This document shows, piece by piece, positions 25,713 to 33,689 of a DNA stretch of 64,000 nucleotides. Position 1 is the first letter of the stretch. Every line of letters starts with the position of its first letter. The stretch comes from Paracoccus alkenifer (GTDB lineage: Bacteria; Pseudomonadota; Alphaproteobacteria; Rhodobacterales; Rhodobacteraceae): the NCBI RefSeq assembly GCF_900108405.1, contig NZ_FNXG01000003.1, positions 131,501 through 195,500 of the forward strand, given 5' to 3'. The position numbers were made by a program, and so were the translations under genes. Below the pieces are notes generated by a model. The model made no database searches. It saw only the letters and a program-made list of their open reading frames with translations, and had not been told where the DNA came from.

Positions 25713-27217
25713 ACGCGATGCCCGAAACAATCCCCTTCATCACCGAAGGCCCGCAGCCCCTCTTGCGGGAAATCCCGCCGGGGCAACCCTATCCCGTTCA
25801 CGCGCTGGGGCCGCTGCAAGCGGCGGTGCAGGCCGTGCAGGGCATGACGCAGGCCCCCATCGCTATTCCTGCGCAAAGTGCCCTTGCGGTGGCGTCCCTC
25901 GCGGTGCAGGGCTTCGCGGATGTGGAGACGCTGGGCGGGGTCCGCCCGTTGTCGCTCTACGCCCTGACCATCGCCCGCAGCGGCGAACGGAAATCGACCT
26001 GTGACGCGCTGCTGATACAGGGCTTGCGCGACCACGAGCGCGAGGAAGCCGCCCAGCACCGCGAGGATATGAAGGCCTGGCAGACCCGGCACGCGCTTTG
26101 GAAGGTGCAGCACGACGCGGCAATCAATTCCGTGAAAAGGACAGGCAAGACCGGCAAGACCCAGACCGAAGCCGAGGCCGACCTTCATGCGCTGGGCGAT
26201 GAACCCGCCGCGCCCCCGTCGCCCGACCGCACGGTGACAGAGCCGACCTATGAGGGGCTGACCCGCAAGTTTGCCGAGGGGATGCCGAGCCTTGGCATTT
26301 ATTCGGATGAAGGCGGGCAGTTCCTGGGCGGCTTCGCCATGTCGAGCGATAACCGGCAAAAGACCCTCGCCGCACTGAATGACCTTTGGCAGGGCAACCC
26401 CATTCGCCGGACACGGCAGGGCGAGGGCAGTTTCACGCTCTATGGCCGCAGGCTGGCCGTGCATCTCATGGTTCAACCGGGTGTAGCGCGGGACTTCATG
26501 GCCGACCCCAAGGCCGATGATACCGGCTTTCTGCCGCGCTTTCTGGTCACTGAACCGCCCAGCACCATCGGCACAAGGCTTCACAGCCTGGCCCGTGACG
26601 GGAGGGGGCCGGTGGATGCCTTCGCGGCGCGGCTGGGGGCAATCCTGCGAACGTCGCTGCCGATGGATCCTGACAGCCGTGCGCTGGAGCCGCGATTCCT
26701 GCCGCTGGCCCCGGATGCGCGCGCGCTGCTGACAGAATACGCCGATGCCGTGGAGGTCGCCCAGCGCCCCAGTGCAGCCATGTCGGGTGTGACCGGCTAT
26801 GCGTCCAAGGCGGCGGAACAGGCTTGCCGCATCGCGGGGGTGCTGACGCTGTGGCGCGACCTGAACGCCCCGGCGGTGGATGCCGAGGATATGGCCTGCG
26901 CAATCGAGCTTGCCAGCTTCTACCTGTCCGAGGCGCTGCGGCTGGCCGATGCCGCGAAGGTCAGCGAGGAAACCGACCGGGCCGAGCGGCTGCGGCAATG
27001 GCTGGTCGAGGAATGGCCGCACCCCGAGGTAATGACCCGCGACGTGGTGCAGAAAGCCCCCATCCGGGCACTGCGCGAAACCAAGGCCGCAGCCGCTGCG
27101 CTGGGCACGCTGGAACGGCATGGCTGGGTTGTGGCCCTGCCTGCCGGGACCGTGGTTCGAGGGGCGGCCCGTTCGACCGCCTGGCGGATCGTGAAAGGGG
27201 GCTGCGATGCTGTTTGA
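25709..27217 (+). CDS. DUF3987 (YfjI-family) P-loop protein, probable replication helicase-like
   Basis: 502 residues from a GTG in the primase stop (GTGA); an ATG lies three codons later. DUF3987 pieces: PYPVHALGPLQAAVQAV at the start, a Walker A-like segment SGERKST at residues 91-97, LGIYSDEGGQFLGGFAM near residue 195 (Walker B-like), and GFLPRFLVTEPP. The C-terminal third is helical. The family is common in satellites and integrated elements directly after a Toprim primase, where it probably acts as the helicase partner in replication. The exact activity is inferred. Confidence 0.85.
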   Translation: MNAMPETIPFITEGPQPLLREIPPGQPYPVHALGPLQAAVQAVQGMTQAPIAIPAQSALAVASLAVQGFADVETLGGVRPLSLYALTIARSGERKSTCDALLIQGLRDHEREEAAQHREDMKAWQTRHALWKVQHDAAINSVKRTGKTGKTQTEAEADLHALGDEPAAPPSPDRTVTEPTYEGLTRKFAEGMPSLGIYSDEGGQFLGGFAMSSDNRQKTLAALNDLWQGNPIRRTRQGEGSFTLYGRRLAVHLMVQPGVARDFMADPKADDTGFLPRFLVTEPPSTIGTRLHSLARDGRGPVDAFAARLGAILRTSLPMDPDSRALEPRFLPLAPDARALLTEYADAVEVAQRPSAAMSGVTGYASKAAEQACRIAGVLTLWRDLNAPAVDAEDMACAIELASFYLSEALRLADAAKVSEETDRAERLRQWLVEEWPHPEVMTRDVVQKAPIRALRETKAAAAALGTLERHGWVVALPAGTVVRGAARSTAWRIVKGGCDAV

Positions 27218-27626
27218 CCCACGCGCCGCGCTGGCCCGTATCCGCGCCGCTGGCCCTGTTCAAAAAACACAGCCGGACCCGCCACCCCGTGCTACACGTG
27301 CTACATATGCTACACAGCACCCCCCAGCCCCCGCCCATGTAGCACAAGTAGCACGTGTAGCACGCCCCCAGCCTTCCAAGCTGAAAATCGCAGCCCCTGT
27401 CGCCGGTGCTGTTGTGCTGCCCCTTCACGGCCCCGACACGCCCAGCGCCGCGCGTTCCATGATGCGGCTGGACTGGTCCGGGGAATGGGTGAGCCGGGAC
27501 CGCTGGGACAGCATGTCCGACCTTGAACGGCACGGCCCGCAAGGGCGGCTGTTCTGCGGCAAGTGCTGGCGCTACCGCGACCGCGACACGGCGCTTGCCT
27601 GCCTGGAAGGGGAGCCTTGCCAATGA
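27207..27626 (+). CDS. Unrecognised 139-residue protein carrying an iteron-like DNA repeat
   Basis: It overlaps the DUF3987 gene by 11 bases and the next gene by four (ATGA). The middle (residues 28-52) is made of three-residue steps, RAT-RAT-YAT and HVA-QVA-RVA, forced by the nine-base DNA repeats beneath. The C-terminal part has a Cys pattern, FCGKCWRYRDRDTALACLEGEPC, that could bind zinc, after a WSGEWVSRDRWDSMS segment. I do not recognise a family. The DNA repeat may matter more than the peptide in the middle section. Confidence 0.65.
   Translation: MLFDPRAALARIRAAGPVQKTQPDPPPRATRATYATQHPPAPAHVAQVARVARPQPSKLKIAAPVAGAVVLPLHGPDTPSAARSMMRLDWSGEWVSRDRWDSMSDLERHGPQGRLFCGKCWRYRDRDTALACLEGEPCQ
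27289..27363. repeat. Iteron-like inverted repeat, candidate element replication origin
   Basis: Left arm 27289-27313 has two GTGCTAC units and one ATGCTAC, one every nine bases. Right arm 27339-27363 has three GTAGCAC units (the reverse complement), also every nine bases. The arms pair at 23 of 25 positions around a 25-base C-rich spacer. Arrays of short direct repeats in opposed orientation near a primase gene are typical of origins in P4-like elements. It lies inside an ORF, in the replication gene block. Confidence 0.6.
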
Positions 27627-28522
27627 CCGCCCGCCGGACCCGCCCGCGCGGCTTCGCGGGCTGGAACCCCCGCCCCGACACGCTGGCCCTTGTGGCGCAG
27701 GTGCGCGCGGTGCTGGATGAATATGCCGCCCATCTGCCCCTGACCGTGCGGCAGGTGTTCTATCGCCTGGTCGGTTCGAGGGGCTACGACAAGACAGAAC
27801 GCGCCTATGCGCGATTGTGCGAAACCGTAGGCCGCGCCCGCCGGGCGGGGATGTTGCCCTTCGCGGCCTTCCGCGACGATGGCGGTAGCCGCCACGGGGG
27901 CGATGGCTACGACAGCCCTGCCGCGTTCCTGCGGGGGCTGCGCTGGCAGGCCGAGGGGTTCACCCTGGACCGGCAACAGGGGCAGCCGCTGCGCCTGTGG
28001 CTGCTGTGCGAGGCCGCAGGCATGGCCCCGATGCTGTCCCGCACCGCCGATGCCTATGGGGTGCCGGTGCTGTCATCGGGCGGGTTCGACAGCCTGACCG
28101 CGAAGCACGACCTGGCCCGCGAGTTGGCCCGCGTCACACAGGGCGGGCAGAGGGCCGAGGTGCTGCACATTGGCGACCTGGACCCGAGCGGCGTTCACCT
28201 GTTCACGGCGCTGGCCGAGGATGTGGGGGCAATGTGCAACGCGCTGGATTGCGAAAGCGCCCCACGCTTTACCCGCCTTGCCGTGACCCCGGCGCAGGCC
28301 GAAGCAATGGACCTGCCCAGCGCACCGCCCAAGGCGACCGACCGCCGCGCCTTCACGGGCGAGACGGTGCAGGCCGAGGCTATCCCGCCTGACATGCTGT
28401 CCGCCCTGGTGCGGGACGCAATCGAGGCCCGGCAGGATGGGGACACGCTGCGCGCGGTGCTGGACCGGGAAGCGCAAGCACGGGGCGACCTGGTGGAATG
28501 GCTGGAAAGGATGGCGGGATGA
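27623..28522 (+). CDS. Stand-alone Spo11/topoisomerase VI subunit A-like protein
   Basis: 299 residues. An N-terminal winged-helix (5Y-CAP-like) part carries TVRQVFYRLV with Tyr47 in the place of the Spo11 nucleophile (RDIYY in Spo11). A basic region (YARLCETVGRARRAGMLPF) follows, then a Toprim domain with Glu130 (CEAAGMAP) and Asp185/Asp187 in GDLDPSG, preceded by VPVLSSGGFDS. No topoisomerase VI B subunit or JetA-C genes are nearby. A role in cutting or nicking DNA during replication or transfer of the element is inferred. The start overlaps the upstream stop (ATGA). Confidence 0.75.
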   Translation: MTARRTRPRGFAGWNPRPDTLALVAQVRAVLDEYAAHLPLTVRQVFYRLVGSRGYDKTERAYARLCETVGRARRAGMLPFAAFRDDGGSRHGGDGYDSPAAFLRGLRWQAEGFTLDRQQGQPLRLWLLCEAAGMAPMLSRTADAYGVPVLSSGGFDSLTAKHDLARELARVTQGGQRAEVLHIGDLDPSGVHLFTALAEDVGAMCNALDCESAPRFTRLAVTPAQAEAMDLPSAPPKATDRRAFTGETVQAEAIPPDMLSALVRDAIEARQDGDTLRAVLDREAQARGDLVEWLERMAG

Positions 28523-29043
28523 AGCATAACGGACCCGCAGGGGCGGAGCTGGCCGCCCGCCGCAAGGCCGCCGGGCTGACCCAGCGCCAGCTTGCCAAGG
28601 CGGCAGGGGTAGGCCGAACAGCGGTGCAGTATTGGGAGGCTGCGCCCCATCTGGACCCGCGCGGCTGGGCCGTGGGGCGCATGGCCGAGGCGCTGGGCTG
28701 GCATGTCAATGGCCCGGTTTGCTGCACGGTATCGCGCCCGCGCGGGGATGAAGTGTTATCCCCCTTCGCGGCAATAGACGCATGGGCCGCCGCCCAGCTT
28801 GCCGCATATCGTGAACGTGAAGCCGCCCGAGCCGCCCGCCGCCGGGTTGTCTGTGGCGCAAAGACCCGCAAGGGCACGCCCTGCCGCAACAAGAGCGAGC
28901 CGGGCAAGCGCCGCTGCAAGTTTCACGGTGGCATGTCCACGGGCGCGCGCACCCCCGAGGGCATTGAACGTATCCGCGAAGCCCAGCGCCGCCGCTGGGC
29001 GCGGCACAAGGCAGCCCCGCAAGCCACAGGGCCGGAAAGCTGA
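28519..29043 (+). CDS. XRE-type helix-turn-helix protein with C-terminal HGGxSTG motif
   Basis: 174 residues from the ATG at 28519, which overlaps the previous stop by four bases. Residues 8-60 form an XRE helix-turn-helix (LAARRKAAGLTQRQLAKAAGVGRTAVQYWE). The C-terminal part has CGAKTRKGTPC, then PGKRRCKFHGGMSTG and RTPEGIERIREAQRRRW. The Cys-Cys-Cys-His pattern with HGGxSTG is a frequent zinc-knuckle-like motif in phage and element proteins of proteobacteria. Probably a DNA-binding regulator; it is the last gene of the element operon. Confidence 0.8.
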   Translation: MKHNGPAGAELAARRKAAGLTQRQLAKAAGVGRTAVQYWEAAPHLDPRGWAVGRMAEALGWHVNGPVCCTVSRPRGDEVLSPFAAIDAWAAAQLAAYREREAARAARRRVVCGAKTRKGTPCRNKSEPGKRRCKFHGGMSTGARTPEGIERIREAQRRRWARHKAAPQATGPES

Positions 29044-29094
29044 TTCAGCCCTGCCCGGCTGCATTGCGACACACTACGCGCGCGATACGGGCTG

Positions 29095-29138
29095 TTAGAG
29101 GCCCTTCCCCTTCATGGGGTGCAAGCCGCACCCTCTAA
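29095..29138 (+). terminator. Nested inverted repeat after the element operon, possible terminator
   Basis: TTAGAGG at 29095-29101 pairs with CCTCTAA at 29132-29138, enclosing GGGTGC/GCACCC (29117-29122 and 29128-29133; the last two bases are shared). It starts 52 bases after the stop of the XRE-HGG gene. There is no T-run, so the terminator call is tentative. Confidence 0.35.
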
Positions 29139-29629
29139 AGTAGGGCGATTTACTGGCGCGAGGCGAGCCGGGGACTTGATAAACAAACAAGAGAATAACG
29201 GGCGCATGGGGTGATGCCCGGATGCCCGATTATCCAACGCCAGAAAATCAGGCGGGGAACAGTCTGTGCGCCAAGGGGTGCCCGGGGCTGGCCGCCAGTT
29301 CCGCGACGCCGAACGCCGCGCTTTTCCTGAATTGCAGACCCGTGAAGCCAGAGGGGCATCGGTCCCCGGCGGGGCGGTGCCGGGCTTCATACACCCCCAG
29401 GACAGACTGCCTTGCATCTATCATTGTTCACTGTTTGTTCCGGGTATCTTATTAGGCGAGCGGGGGGGTATGGGAAAGCTGGCGGCTGCCGTCACGGGGA
29501 CCGACGCCCCCAAGGCTTTGTCAAAAACCGCGACAAATAACCCGGCCCGAGCGCAAGGGCGGTGCAGGAGCCTGGCATTGTCATTCATCCGGCAACGTTC
29601 CGTAAAATCCGCCCCCATCCGGCGCGCCC

Positions 29630-29650
29630 TGTGGGATAAATTGTGGGATA
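29630..29650 (+). promoter_or_regulatory. Paired TGTGGGATA sites, right end of the element
   Basis: TGTGGGATA occurs at 29630-29638 and again at 29642-29650, a 12-base step. The core GTGGGATAAATTGTGGGA matches the left-end block at 22278-22295 apart from three C-to-T or G-to-A changes. It is 58 bases from the tRNA 3' end. Candidate integrase arm site or excisionase site. Confidence 0.5.
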
Positions 29651-29707
29651 GCGCCCATATGGCCTAACCCTAGAGCCTTGTTTTCACAGAAAAATCTAAA
29701 GGAAGTT

Positions 29708-29732
29708 TGGTGGAGCCGAGGGGAATCGAACC
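29708..29732. repeat. Right attachment-site half within tRNA-Ala
   Basis: TGGTGGAGCCGAGG at 29708-29721 (CCA end and acceptor/T-arm region of the tRNA) matches the left copy at 22143-22156 exactly. The following 11 bases match at 7 positions. Integration at a tRNA 3' end is the norm for P4-type integrases. Confidence 0.8.
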
Positions 29733-29783
29733 CCTGGCCTCATCATTGCGAACGATGCGCTCTACCAACTGAGCTACGGCCCC
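29708..29783 (-). tRNA. tRNA-Ala (anticodon CGC)
   Basis: 76 bases folding as a standard tRNA with encoded CCA. The acceptor stem is GGGGCCG/CGGCUCC and carries G3-U70, the alanine identity pair. The D stem is GCUC/GAGC, and the anticodon loop UUCGCAA gives anticodon CGC (reads GCG). The T arm is AGGGG-UUCGAUU-CCCCU. The 3' end on the plus-strand left side is the integration target of the adjacent element, and the gene remains intact because the element supplies or restores the end. Confidence 0.97.
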
Positions 29784-29867
29784 ACAGGCGCGCTATCTGG
29801 CGCACGGCAGGGGCCTTGTCAAGCGTCTGCCTTTCACTGCGACCCGGGGGCTTTCCGCCCCCGCACC

Positions 29868-29894
29868 CCCGAGGATATTTTCACACCAAAGACG
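29868..29894 (+). repeat. Copy 2 of the dispersed GGATATTT/AAATATCC repeat
   Basis: CCGAGGATATTTTCACACCA and the following AAGACG resemble the 30029-30058 copy read on the other strand. It is the first copy of the family to the right of the element. Confidence 0.55.
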
Positions 29895-29982
29895 CCCGGC
29901 CGTTAACCAGACGTCAAGGAATCGCTGCTATAAGGCAAGGGCGGTACAGGCGGGGACGCCGATGACCGCCACCGAAGACGCC

Positions 29983-30016
29983 ACTGTCCGCGGGGCCTTG
30001 TGCCGGCGCGGACAGT
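29983..30016 (-). terminator. Hairpin downstream of trxC, candidate terminator
   Basis: ACTGTCCGCG and CGCGGACAGT form a perfect ten-base stem around a 14-base loop, 85 bases past the trxC stop on the minus strand. No T-run accompanies it, so it may be Rho-assisted or a 3'-stabilising structure. Confidence 0.45.
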
Positions 30017-30028
30017 GTGCGGCGCGGC

Positions 30029-30058
30029 CCGTCTTTGGTGCCCAAATATCCCCGCCGG
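30029..30058 (-). repeat. Copy 3 of the dispersed GGATATTT/AAATATCC repeat
   Basis: Read on the minus strand it is GGCGGGGATATTTGGGCACC followed by AAAGACGGG. It faces copy 2 across the hairpin at 29983-30016. Confidence 0.55.
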
Positions 30059-30100
30059 AGGCATCGCCGGAACGGCGATAACAACGCGCCGCCGCAGCGG

Positions 30101-30523
30101 TCAGCCCTGCTGGCGCACCCAGTCCGCCAATTGCCCTGCCGGACGGGCGCCGGAAAGACGGGCGCGCTCACGCCCGTCGCGGAACAGGATAAAGGCGGGG
30201 ATGCCGCGAATATTCCAGCGCACCGTGGCATCCGGGTTGCGCTCGGTGTCGATCTTGGCCAGCCGGGCCTGACCCTTCAGCAGGGCGGCGGCCTTTTCGA
30301 ATTCGGGTGCCATCATCCGGCAGGGACCGCACCACGGCGCCCAGTAATCGACAAGCAGCGGCAGGTCGTCGGATTTCGCCGCTTTTTCCAGGGTGCTGAA
30401 ATCCACTGCAACCGGCTTTGCCGGCAGCAACGCCGCCCCGCAGATCCCGCATTTCGGACCCGAATCGAGCCGGTCTTGCGGGACGCGGTTGATCTGGCCG
30501 CAACTCAGACAGGTAATTTTCAA
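30101..30523 (-). CDS. trxC: Thioredoxin 2 (TrxC)
   Basis: 140 residues. The N-terminal zinc ribbon has Cys5, Cys8, Cys25 and Cys28, which distinguishes TrxC from TrxA. The thioredoxin fold follows with active site WCGPC (Cys65 and Cys68) and the cis-proline loop RGIPAFILF. It reduces cytoplasmic protein disulfides and is linked to oxidative stress; zinc binding tunes its redox state. The gene lies just downstream of a 25-residue membrane peptide on the same strand. Confidence 0.96.
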   Translation of the reverse strand: MKITCLSCGQINRVPQDRLDSGPKCGICGAALLPAKPVAVDFSTLEKAAKSDDLPLLVDYWAPWCGPCRMMAPEFEKAAALLKGQARLAKIDTERNPDATVRWNIRGIPAFILFRDGRERARLSGARPAGQLADWVRQQG

Positions 30524-30530
30524 CGCACCC

Positions 30531-30608
30531 TCAGAATATATTCAGCAAATACAAAAGAATAATGACGACGACCGGCACGCCCAGCAGCCACGCAATGATT
30601 CCTTTCAT
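30531..30608 (-). CDS. 25-residue single-span membrane peptide
   Basis: MKGIIAWLLGVPVVVIILLY then LLNIF. It starts at 30608 with AGGGG six bases upstream, and is a single hydrophobic helix with a positive N-terminus. The stop is eight bases before the trxC ATG, so the two genes are probably co-transcribed. The MKGxIAWLLGxPxxVIxLLY pattern fits short hypothetical proteins I recall from Rhodobacterales, though that is memory rather than a search. Function unknown. Confidence 0.65.
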   Translation of the reverse strand: MKGIIAWLLGVPVVVIILLYLLNIF

Positions 30609-30679
30609 GGTATCCCCTTTCCCGGGCAAAAGTCAGGAGGGAACGTCGCCCCGGCCCCACAGGTTCCGGGCCGGAACAG

Positions 30680-33514
30680 CTATCCGTCGGATTCCACGTA
30701 AGATTCCACCGGCGGACAGGTGCAGATCAGATTGCGGTCGCCATGCACGTTGTCCACCCGCCCAACCGGAGGCCAGTATTTGTCCACCCGGAACGCACCG
30801 GGCGGGAAACAGCCCTGTTCGCGCGAATAGGGGCGGTCCCAGTCGGCGACCAGATCCTCGACCGTGTGAGGGGCGTGGCGCAGCGGGCTGTCCTCGGCGG
30901 CGATGCGGCCATCGGCGACCTCGGTAATCTCGTCGCGAATCGCCAGCATCGCGGTGATGAAGCGGTCCAGCTCGGCCTTGGTTTCGGATTCCGTCGGCTC
31001 GACCATCAGCGTGCCGGGGACCGGCCAGCTCATCGTGGGGGCATGAAAACCGTTGTCGATCAGGCGCTTGGCGATGTCGTCAACGGTGACGCCGTGGTCC
31101 GCGAACACCCGCGTGTCCAGGATACATTCATGCGCGACCCGGCCGCGGTTGCCCATGAACAGCACCGGGTAAGCATTGCTTAACCGGCTGGCGATATAGT
31201 TGGCGTTGAGAATCGCCACCCGCGTCGCCTGGGTCAGCCCGGCCCCGCCCATCATCAGGATATAGGCCCATGAAATCAGCAGGATCGAGGCAGAGCCCCA
31301 GGGCGCCGCCGACACCGCGCCTTCGCCCAGACGCGGATCCGCGGGCAGATGGGGCGCCAGATGCGCCTTGACCCCGATCGGCCCCATGCCGGGCCCGCCG
31401 CCGCCATGCGGAATCGCAAAAGTTTTATGCAGATTCAGATGGCTGACGTCGCCGCCGATCTCGCCGGGTTTCACCAGCCCGACCAGCGCGTTCATATTGG
31501 CGCCGTCGATATAGACCTGCCCGCCGTGGTCGTGGGTGATGCGGCAGACCTCGCGCACCGTGTCCTCGAACACCCCGTGGGTCGAGGGATAGGTGATCAT
31601 CACCGCCGCCAGCCGGTCGCCGGCCTTGGCCGCCTTGTCGGTGAAATCCTCAAGGTCGATGTCGCCGTTGGGGGCGGATTTCACCACCACCACCTTCATC
31701 CCCGCCATCTGCGCACTGGCCGGGTTGGTGCCGTGGGCGCTGGTTGGAATCAGGCAGATGTCGCGGTCCTCGCCGCGCGACTTGTGCCAGGCGGCGATGG
31801 TCAGCAGGCCAGCATATTCCCCCTGCGCGCCGCTGTTGGGTTGCAGGGAAAACGCGTCATAGCCGGTGATTTCGCACAGTTTCGCGGTCAGGTCGGCGAA
31901 CATGCGATGATAGCCCGCCGCCTGCGGCTCGGGCGCAAAGGGGTGCAGCGCGCCGAATTCCGGCCAGGTCAGCGGCATCATCTCGGCCGCGGCATTCAGC
32001 TTCATCGTGCAGGATCCCAGCGGGATCATCGCCCGGTCCAGCGCCAGGTCGCGGTCGGACAGGCGACGCATATAGCGCATCATCTCGGATTCCGCCCGGT
32101 TCATCTGGAACACCGGATGGGTCAGAAAATCGCTGTCCCGCAGCAGCTCGTCGGGAATGGCGGGCGCAGTGGCGGGCGTGGCGGGATCCGAGATCCCGAA
32201 CGCATCCAGCACAAGCGCGATCACGCCCGCGTCGGTGGTCTCGTCCACGCTGATCCCCACCCGGTCGCGGCCGACGCGGCGCAGGTTGATGCCGCGTTGT
32301 TCGGCGGCGGCAAGAATCCCGGCCTGCCCCACCCCCACGCGCACGGTGATGGTGTCGAAAAACGCCTCGGGTGCGACCTCGGCCCCCGCCTCGCGCAGCG
32401 CACGGGCCAGCGTCACCGCGTTCAGATGCACCCGCTGCGCAATGGCGCGCAGGCCCACGGGGCCGTGGAACACCGCATAGAACGACGCCATCACCGCCAG
32501 CAGCGCCTGCGCCGTGCAGACGTTCGAGGTCGCCTTTTCCCGGCGGATATGCTGTTCACGCGTTTGCAGGGCCAGCCGATATGCCTGCCGCCCGGCCGAA
32601 TCGATCGACACGCCCACGATCCGCCCCGGCATCGCCCGCTTCATCTCGTCGCGGCAGGACATGAAGCCGGCGTGCGGTCCGCCATAACCCATCGGCACCC
32701 CGAACCGCTGGGCCGAGCCCACGCAGATATCGGCGCCCATCGCGGCCGGTTCCTTCAGCAGGCACAGCGCCAGCAGGTCGGTCGCCACCACCGCCACCGC
32801 GCCGGCATCATGCAGCGCCGCGCAATCGGCGGTCAGGTCGCGGACATGGCCGAAAGTGCCGGGATACTGGAAAATCGCCCCGAACACCTTGGACGGATCG
32901 CAGTCGCCCGGCTGGCCGAGGATGATCTGAATCCCAAGGGGCGCGGCGCGGGTCTCGATCACGCTGATGGTCTGCGGGTGCAGGTGTTCGCTGACAAAAA
33001 ACGCGCGCGCCTTGGATTTCGCCACCCTCTGCGCCATCGCCATCGCCTCGGCCGCTGCGGTGGCCTCGTCCAGCAGGCTGGCGTTGGCCACGGGCAGCCC
33101 GGTCAGATCGGCGACCATGGTCTGGTAGTTCAGCAGCGCCTCAAGCCGGCCTTGCGCGATTTCCGGCTGATAGGGGGTGTAGGCCGTATACCACGCCGGG
33201 TTTTCCAGGATGTTGCGCTGGATCGCCGGCGGCGTGACGGTGCCGTAATACCCCTGTCCGATCAGGCTGGTCATCACGCGGTTCTGCCCCGCCACCTCGC
33301 GCATCAGCGCCAGCAGCTCGCGTTCGGACAGCGCCGGCCAGTCCAGCGGCGTCTGCTGCCGGATCGACTGCGGAACCGTCTGCTCGATCAGATGGTCAAG
33401 ACTGTCCGCCCCCACCGCCCGCAACATCTCGGCCATCTCGGCCGGCGAGGGGCCGATGTGGCGGCGGTTGGCGAAATCATCGGGGTCGTAAGAGGTGGGG
33501 TTCCAGCGGCTCAT
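30680..33514 (-). CDS. gcvP: Glycine dehydrogenase (decarboxylating), P protein
   Basis: 944 residues, full length for the single-chain P protein. Both halves are visible: FANRHIGPS near the start, and in the C-terminal half the PLP-lysine segment [27 protein letters not shown]. It decarboxylates glycine and passes the aminomethyl group to lipoyl-GcvH. It follows gcvT and gcvH on the same strand, 175 bases after gcvH, and should be under the glycine riboswitch upstream of gcvT. One dispersed repeat copy lies between gcvH and gcvP. Confidence 0.97.
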   Translation of the reverse strand: MSRWNPTSYDPDDFANRRHIGPSPAEMAEMLRAVGADSLDHLIEQTVPQSIRQQTPLDWPALSERELLALMREVAGQNRVMTSLIGQGYYGTVTPPAIQRNILENPAWYTAYTPYQPEIAQGRLEALLNYQTMVADLTGLPVANASLLDEATAAAEAMAMAQRVAKSKARAFFVSEHLHPQTISVIETRAAPLGIQIILGQPGDCDPSKVFGAIFQYPGTFGHVRDLTADCAALHDAGAVAVVATDLLALCLLKEPAAMGADICVGSAQRFGVPMGYGGPHAGFMSCRDEMKRAMPGRIVGVSIDSAGRQAYRLALQTREQHIRREKATSNVCTAQALLAVMASFYAVFHGPVGLRAIAQRVHLNAVTLARALREAGAEVAPEAFFDTITVRVGVGQAGILAAAEQRGINLRRVGRDRVGISVDETTDAGVIALVLDAFGISDPATPATAPAIPDELLRDSDFLTHPVFQMNRAESEMMRYMRRLSDRDLALDRAMIPLGSCTMKLNAAAEMMPLTWPEFGALHPFAPEPQAAGYHRMFADLTAKLCEITGYDAFSLQPNSGAQGEYAGLLTIAAWHKSRGEDRDICLIPTSAHGTNPASAQMAGMKVVVVKSAPNGDIDLEDFTDKAAKAGDRLAAVMITYPSTHGVFEDTVREVCRITHDHGGQVYIDGANMNALVGLVKPGEIGGDVSHLNLHKTFAIPHGGGGPGMGPIGVKAHLAPHLPADPRLGEGAVSAAPWGSASILLISWAYILMMGGAGLTQATRVAILNANYIASRLSNAYPVLFMGNRGRVAHECILDTRVFADHGVTVDDIAKRLIDNGFHAPTMSWPVPGTLMVEPTESETKAELDRFITAMLAIRDEITEVADGRIAAEDSPLRHAPHTVEDLVADWDRPYSREQGCFPPGAFRVDKYWPPVGRVDNVHGDRNLICTCPPVESYVESDG

Positions 33515-33577
33515 GTATCACTCGTGCAGACGGGCCAGCGGCCGGTTCGATCACGGCGGGCACCTTGGCGCCCGCCC

Positions 33578-33618
33578 TTTCTTCCTTGTTAAAATATCCT
33601 GGGCTTTCAAGCGCCTGG
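33578..33618 (-). repeat. Copy 4 of the dispersed repeat, between gcvH and gcvP
   Basis: AAAATATCCTGGGCTTTCAA with GCGCCTGG after it, preceded by TTTCTTCCTTG. The CCTGGGC...GCGCCTGG part can form a hairpin. It sits in the only sizeable gap inside the gcv operon and could modulate relative expression. Confidence 0.55.
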
Positions 33619-33689
33619 AAATCAGCCCGCCGGACTGATTCAGCAAGAAAGTGGCAAAGCCCAAGGGGGCCGCGCCCCGGTCCAACGGT

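Larger units (their letters stand above)
29044..29707. other. 664-base right end of the element, no recognised gene
   Basis: Less GC-rich than the host. Short open frames exist on both strands but none has protein-like sequence. It contains a nested hairpin at 29095-29138 just after the last gene, and the paired TGTGGGATA sites at 29630-29650 close to the tRNA. Probably transcription termination plus the right recombination arm. Confidence 0.45.
22143..29721. mobile_element. Integrated element at tRNA-Ala(CGC), P4-like organisation
   Basis: Bounded by the same 14-base string TGGTGGAGCCGAGG at 22143-22156 and 29708-29721. The right copy is the CCA end of tRNA-Ala, and similarity continues for 11 more positions in the T arm (identical in 7). 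Inside are a tyrosine integrase at the far end from the tRNA, an AlpA-like regulator, a winged-helix protein, primase, DUF3987 protein, a Spo11-like protein and an XRE-HGG protein, all on the plus strand. There are no structural phage, conjugation, resistance or restriction genes that I can recognise. The host dispersed repeat is absent inside it. This fits a phage satellite or small replicating integrative element. Confidence 0.85.
29784..30100. other. 317-base region between tRNA-Ala and trxC
   Basis: No gene is convincing here; a 39-codon frame beginning at 29961 looks random. It holds two copies of the dispersed AAATATCC-type repeat (29868-29894 and 30029-30058, opposite orientations) and a ten-base perfect hairpin at 29983-30016. 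The tRNA promoter must lie at its left end on the minus strand. Confidence 0.45.

Noticed and set aside
27623-28522. Assignment of the Spo11-like protein to Wadjet JetD
   Set aside because: No JetA, JetB or JetC genes are nearby and the N-terminal layout differs; only the Toprim and Tyr motifs are shared.
29112-29455. Short open frames at the right end of the element
   Set aside because: Overlapping frames on both strands with no ribosome site, no motif and atypical composition.
22143-29721. Complete prophage or defence island
   Set aside because: No capsid, terminase, tail, lysis, restriction, toxin-antitoxin or CRISPR genes could be recognised in the element.
31349-33592. 747-codon open frame opposite gcvP
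   Set aside because: Shadow of gcvP, with His/Arg-rich sequence and no motifs.
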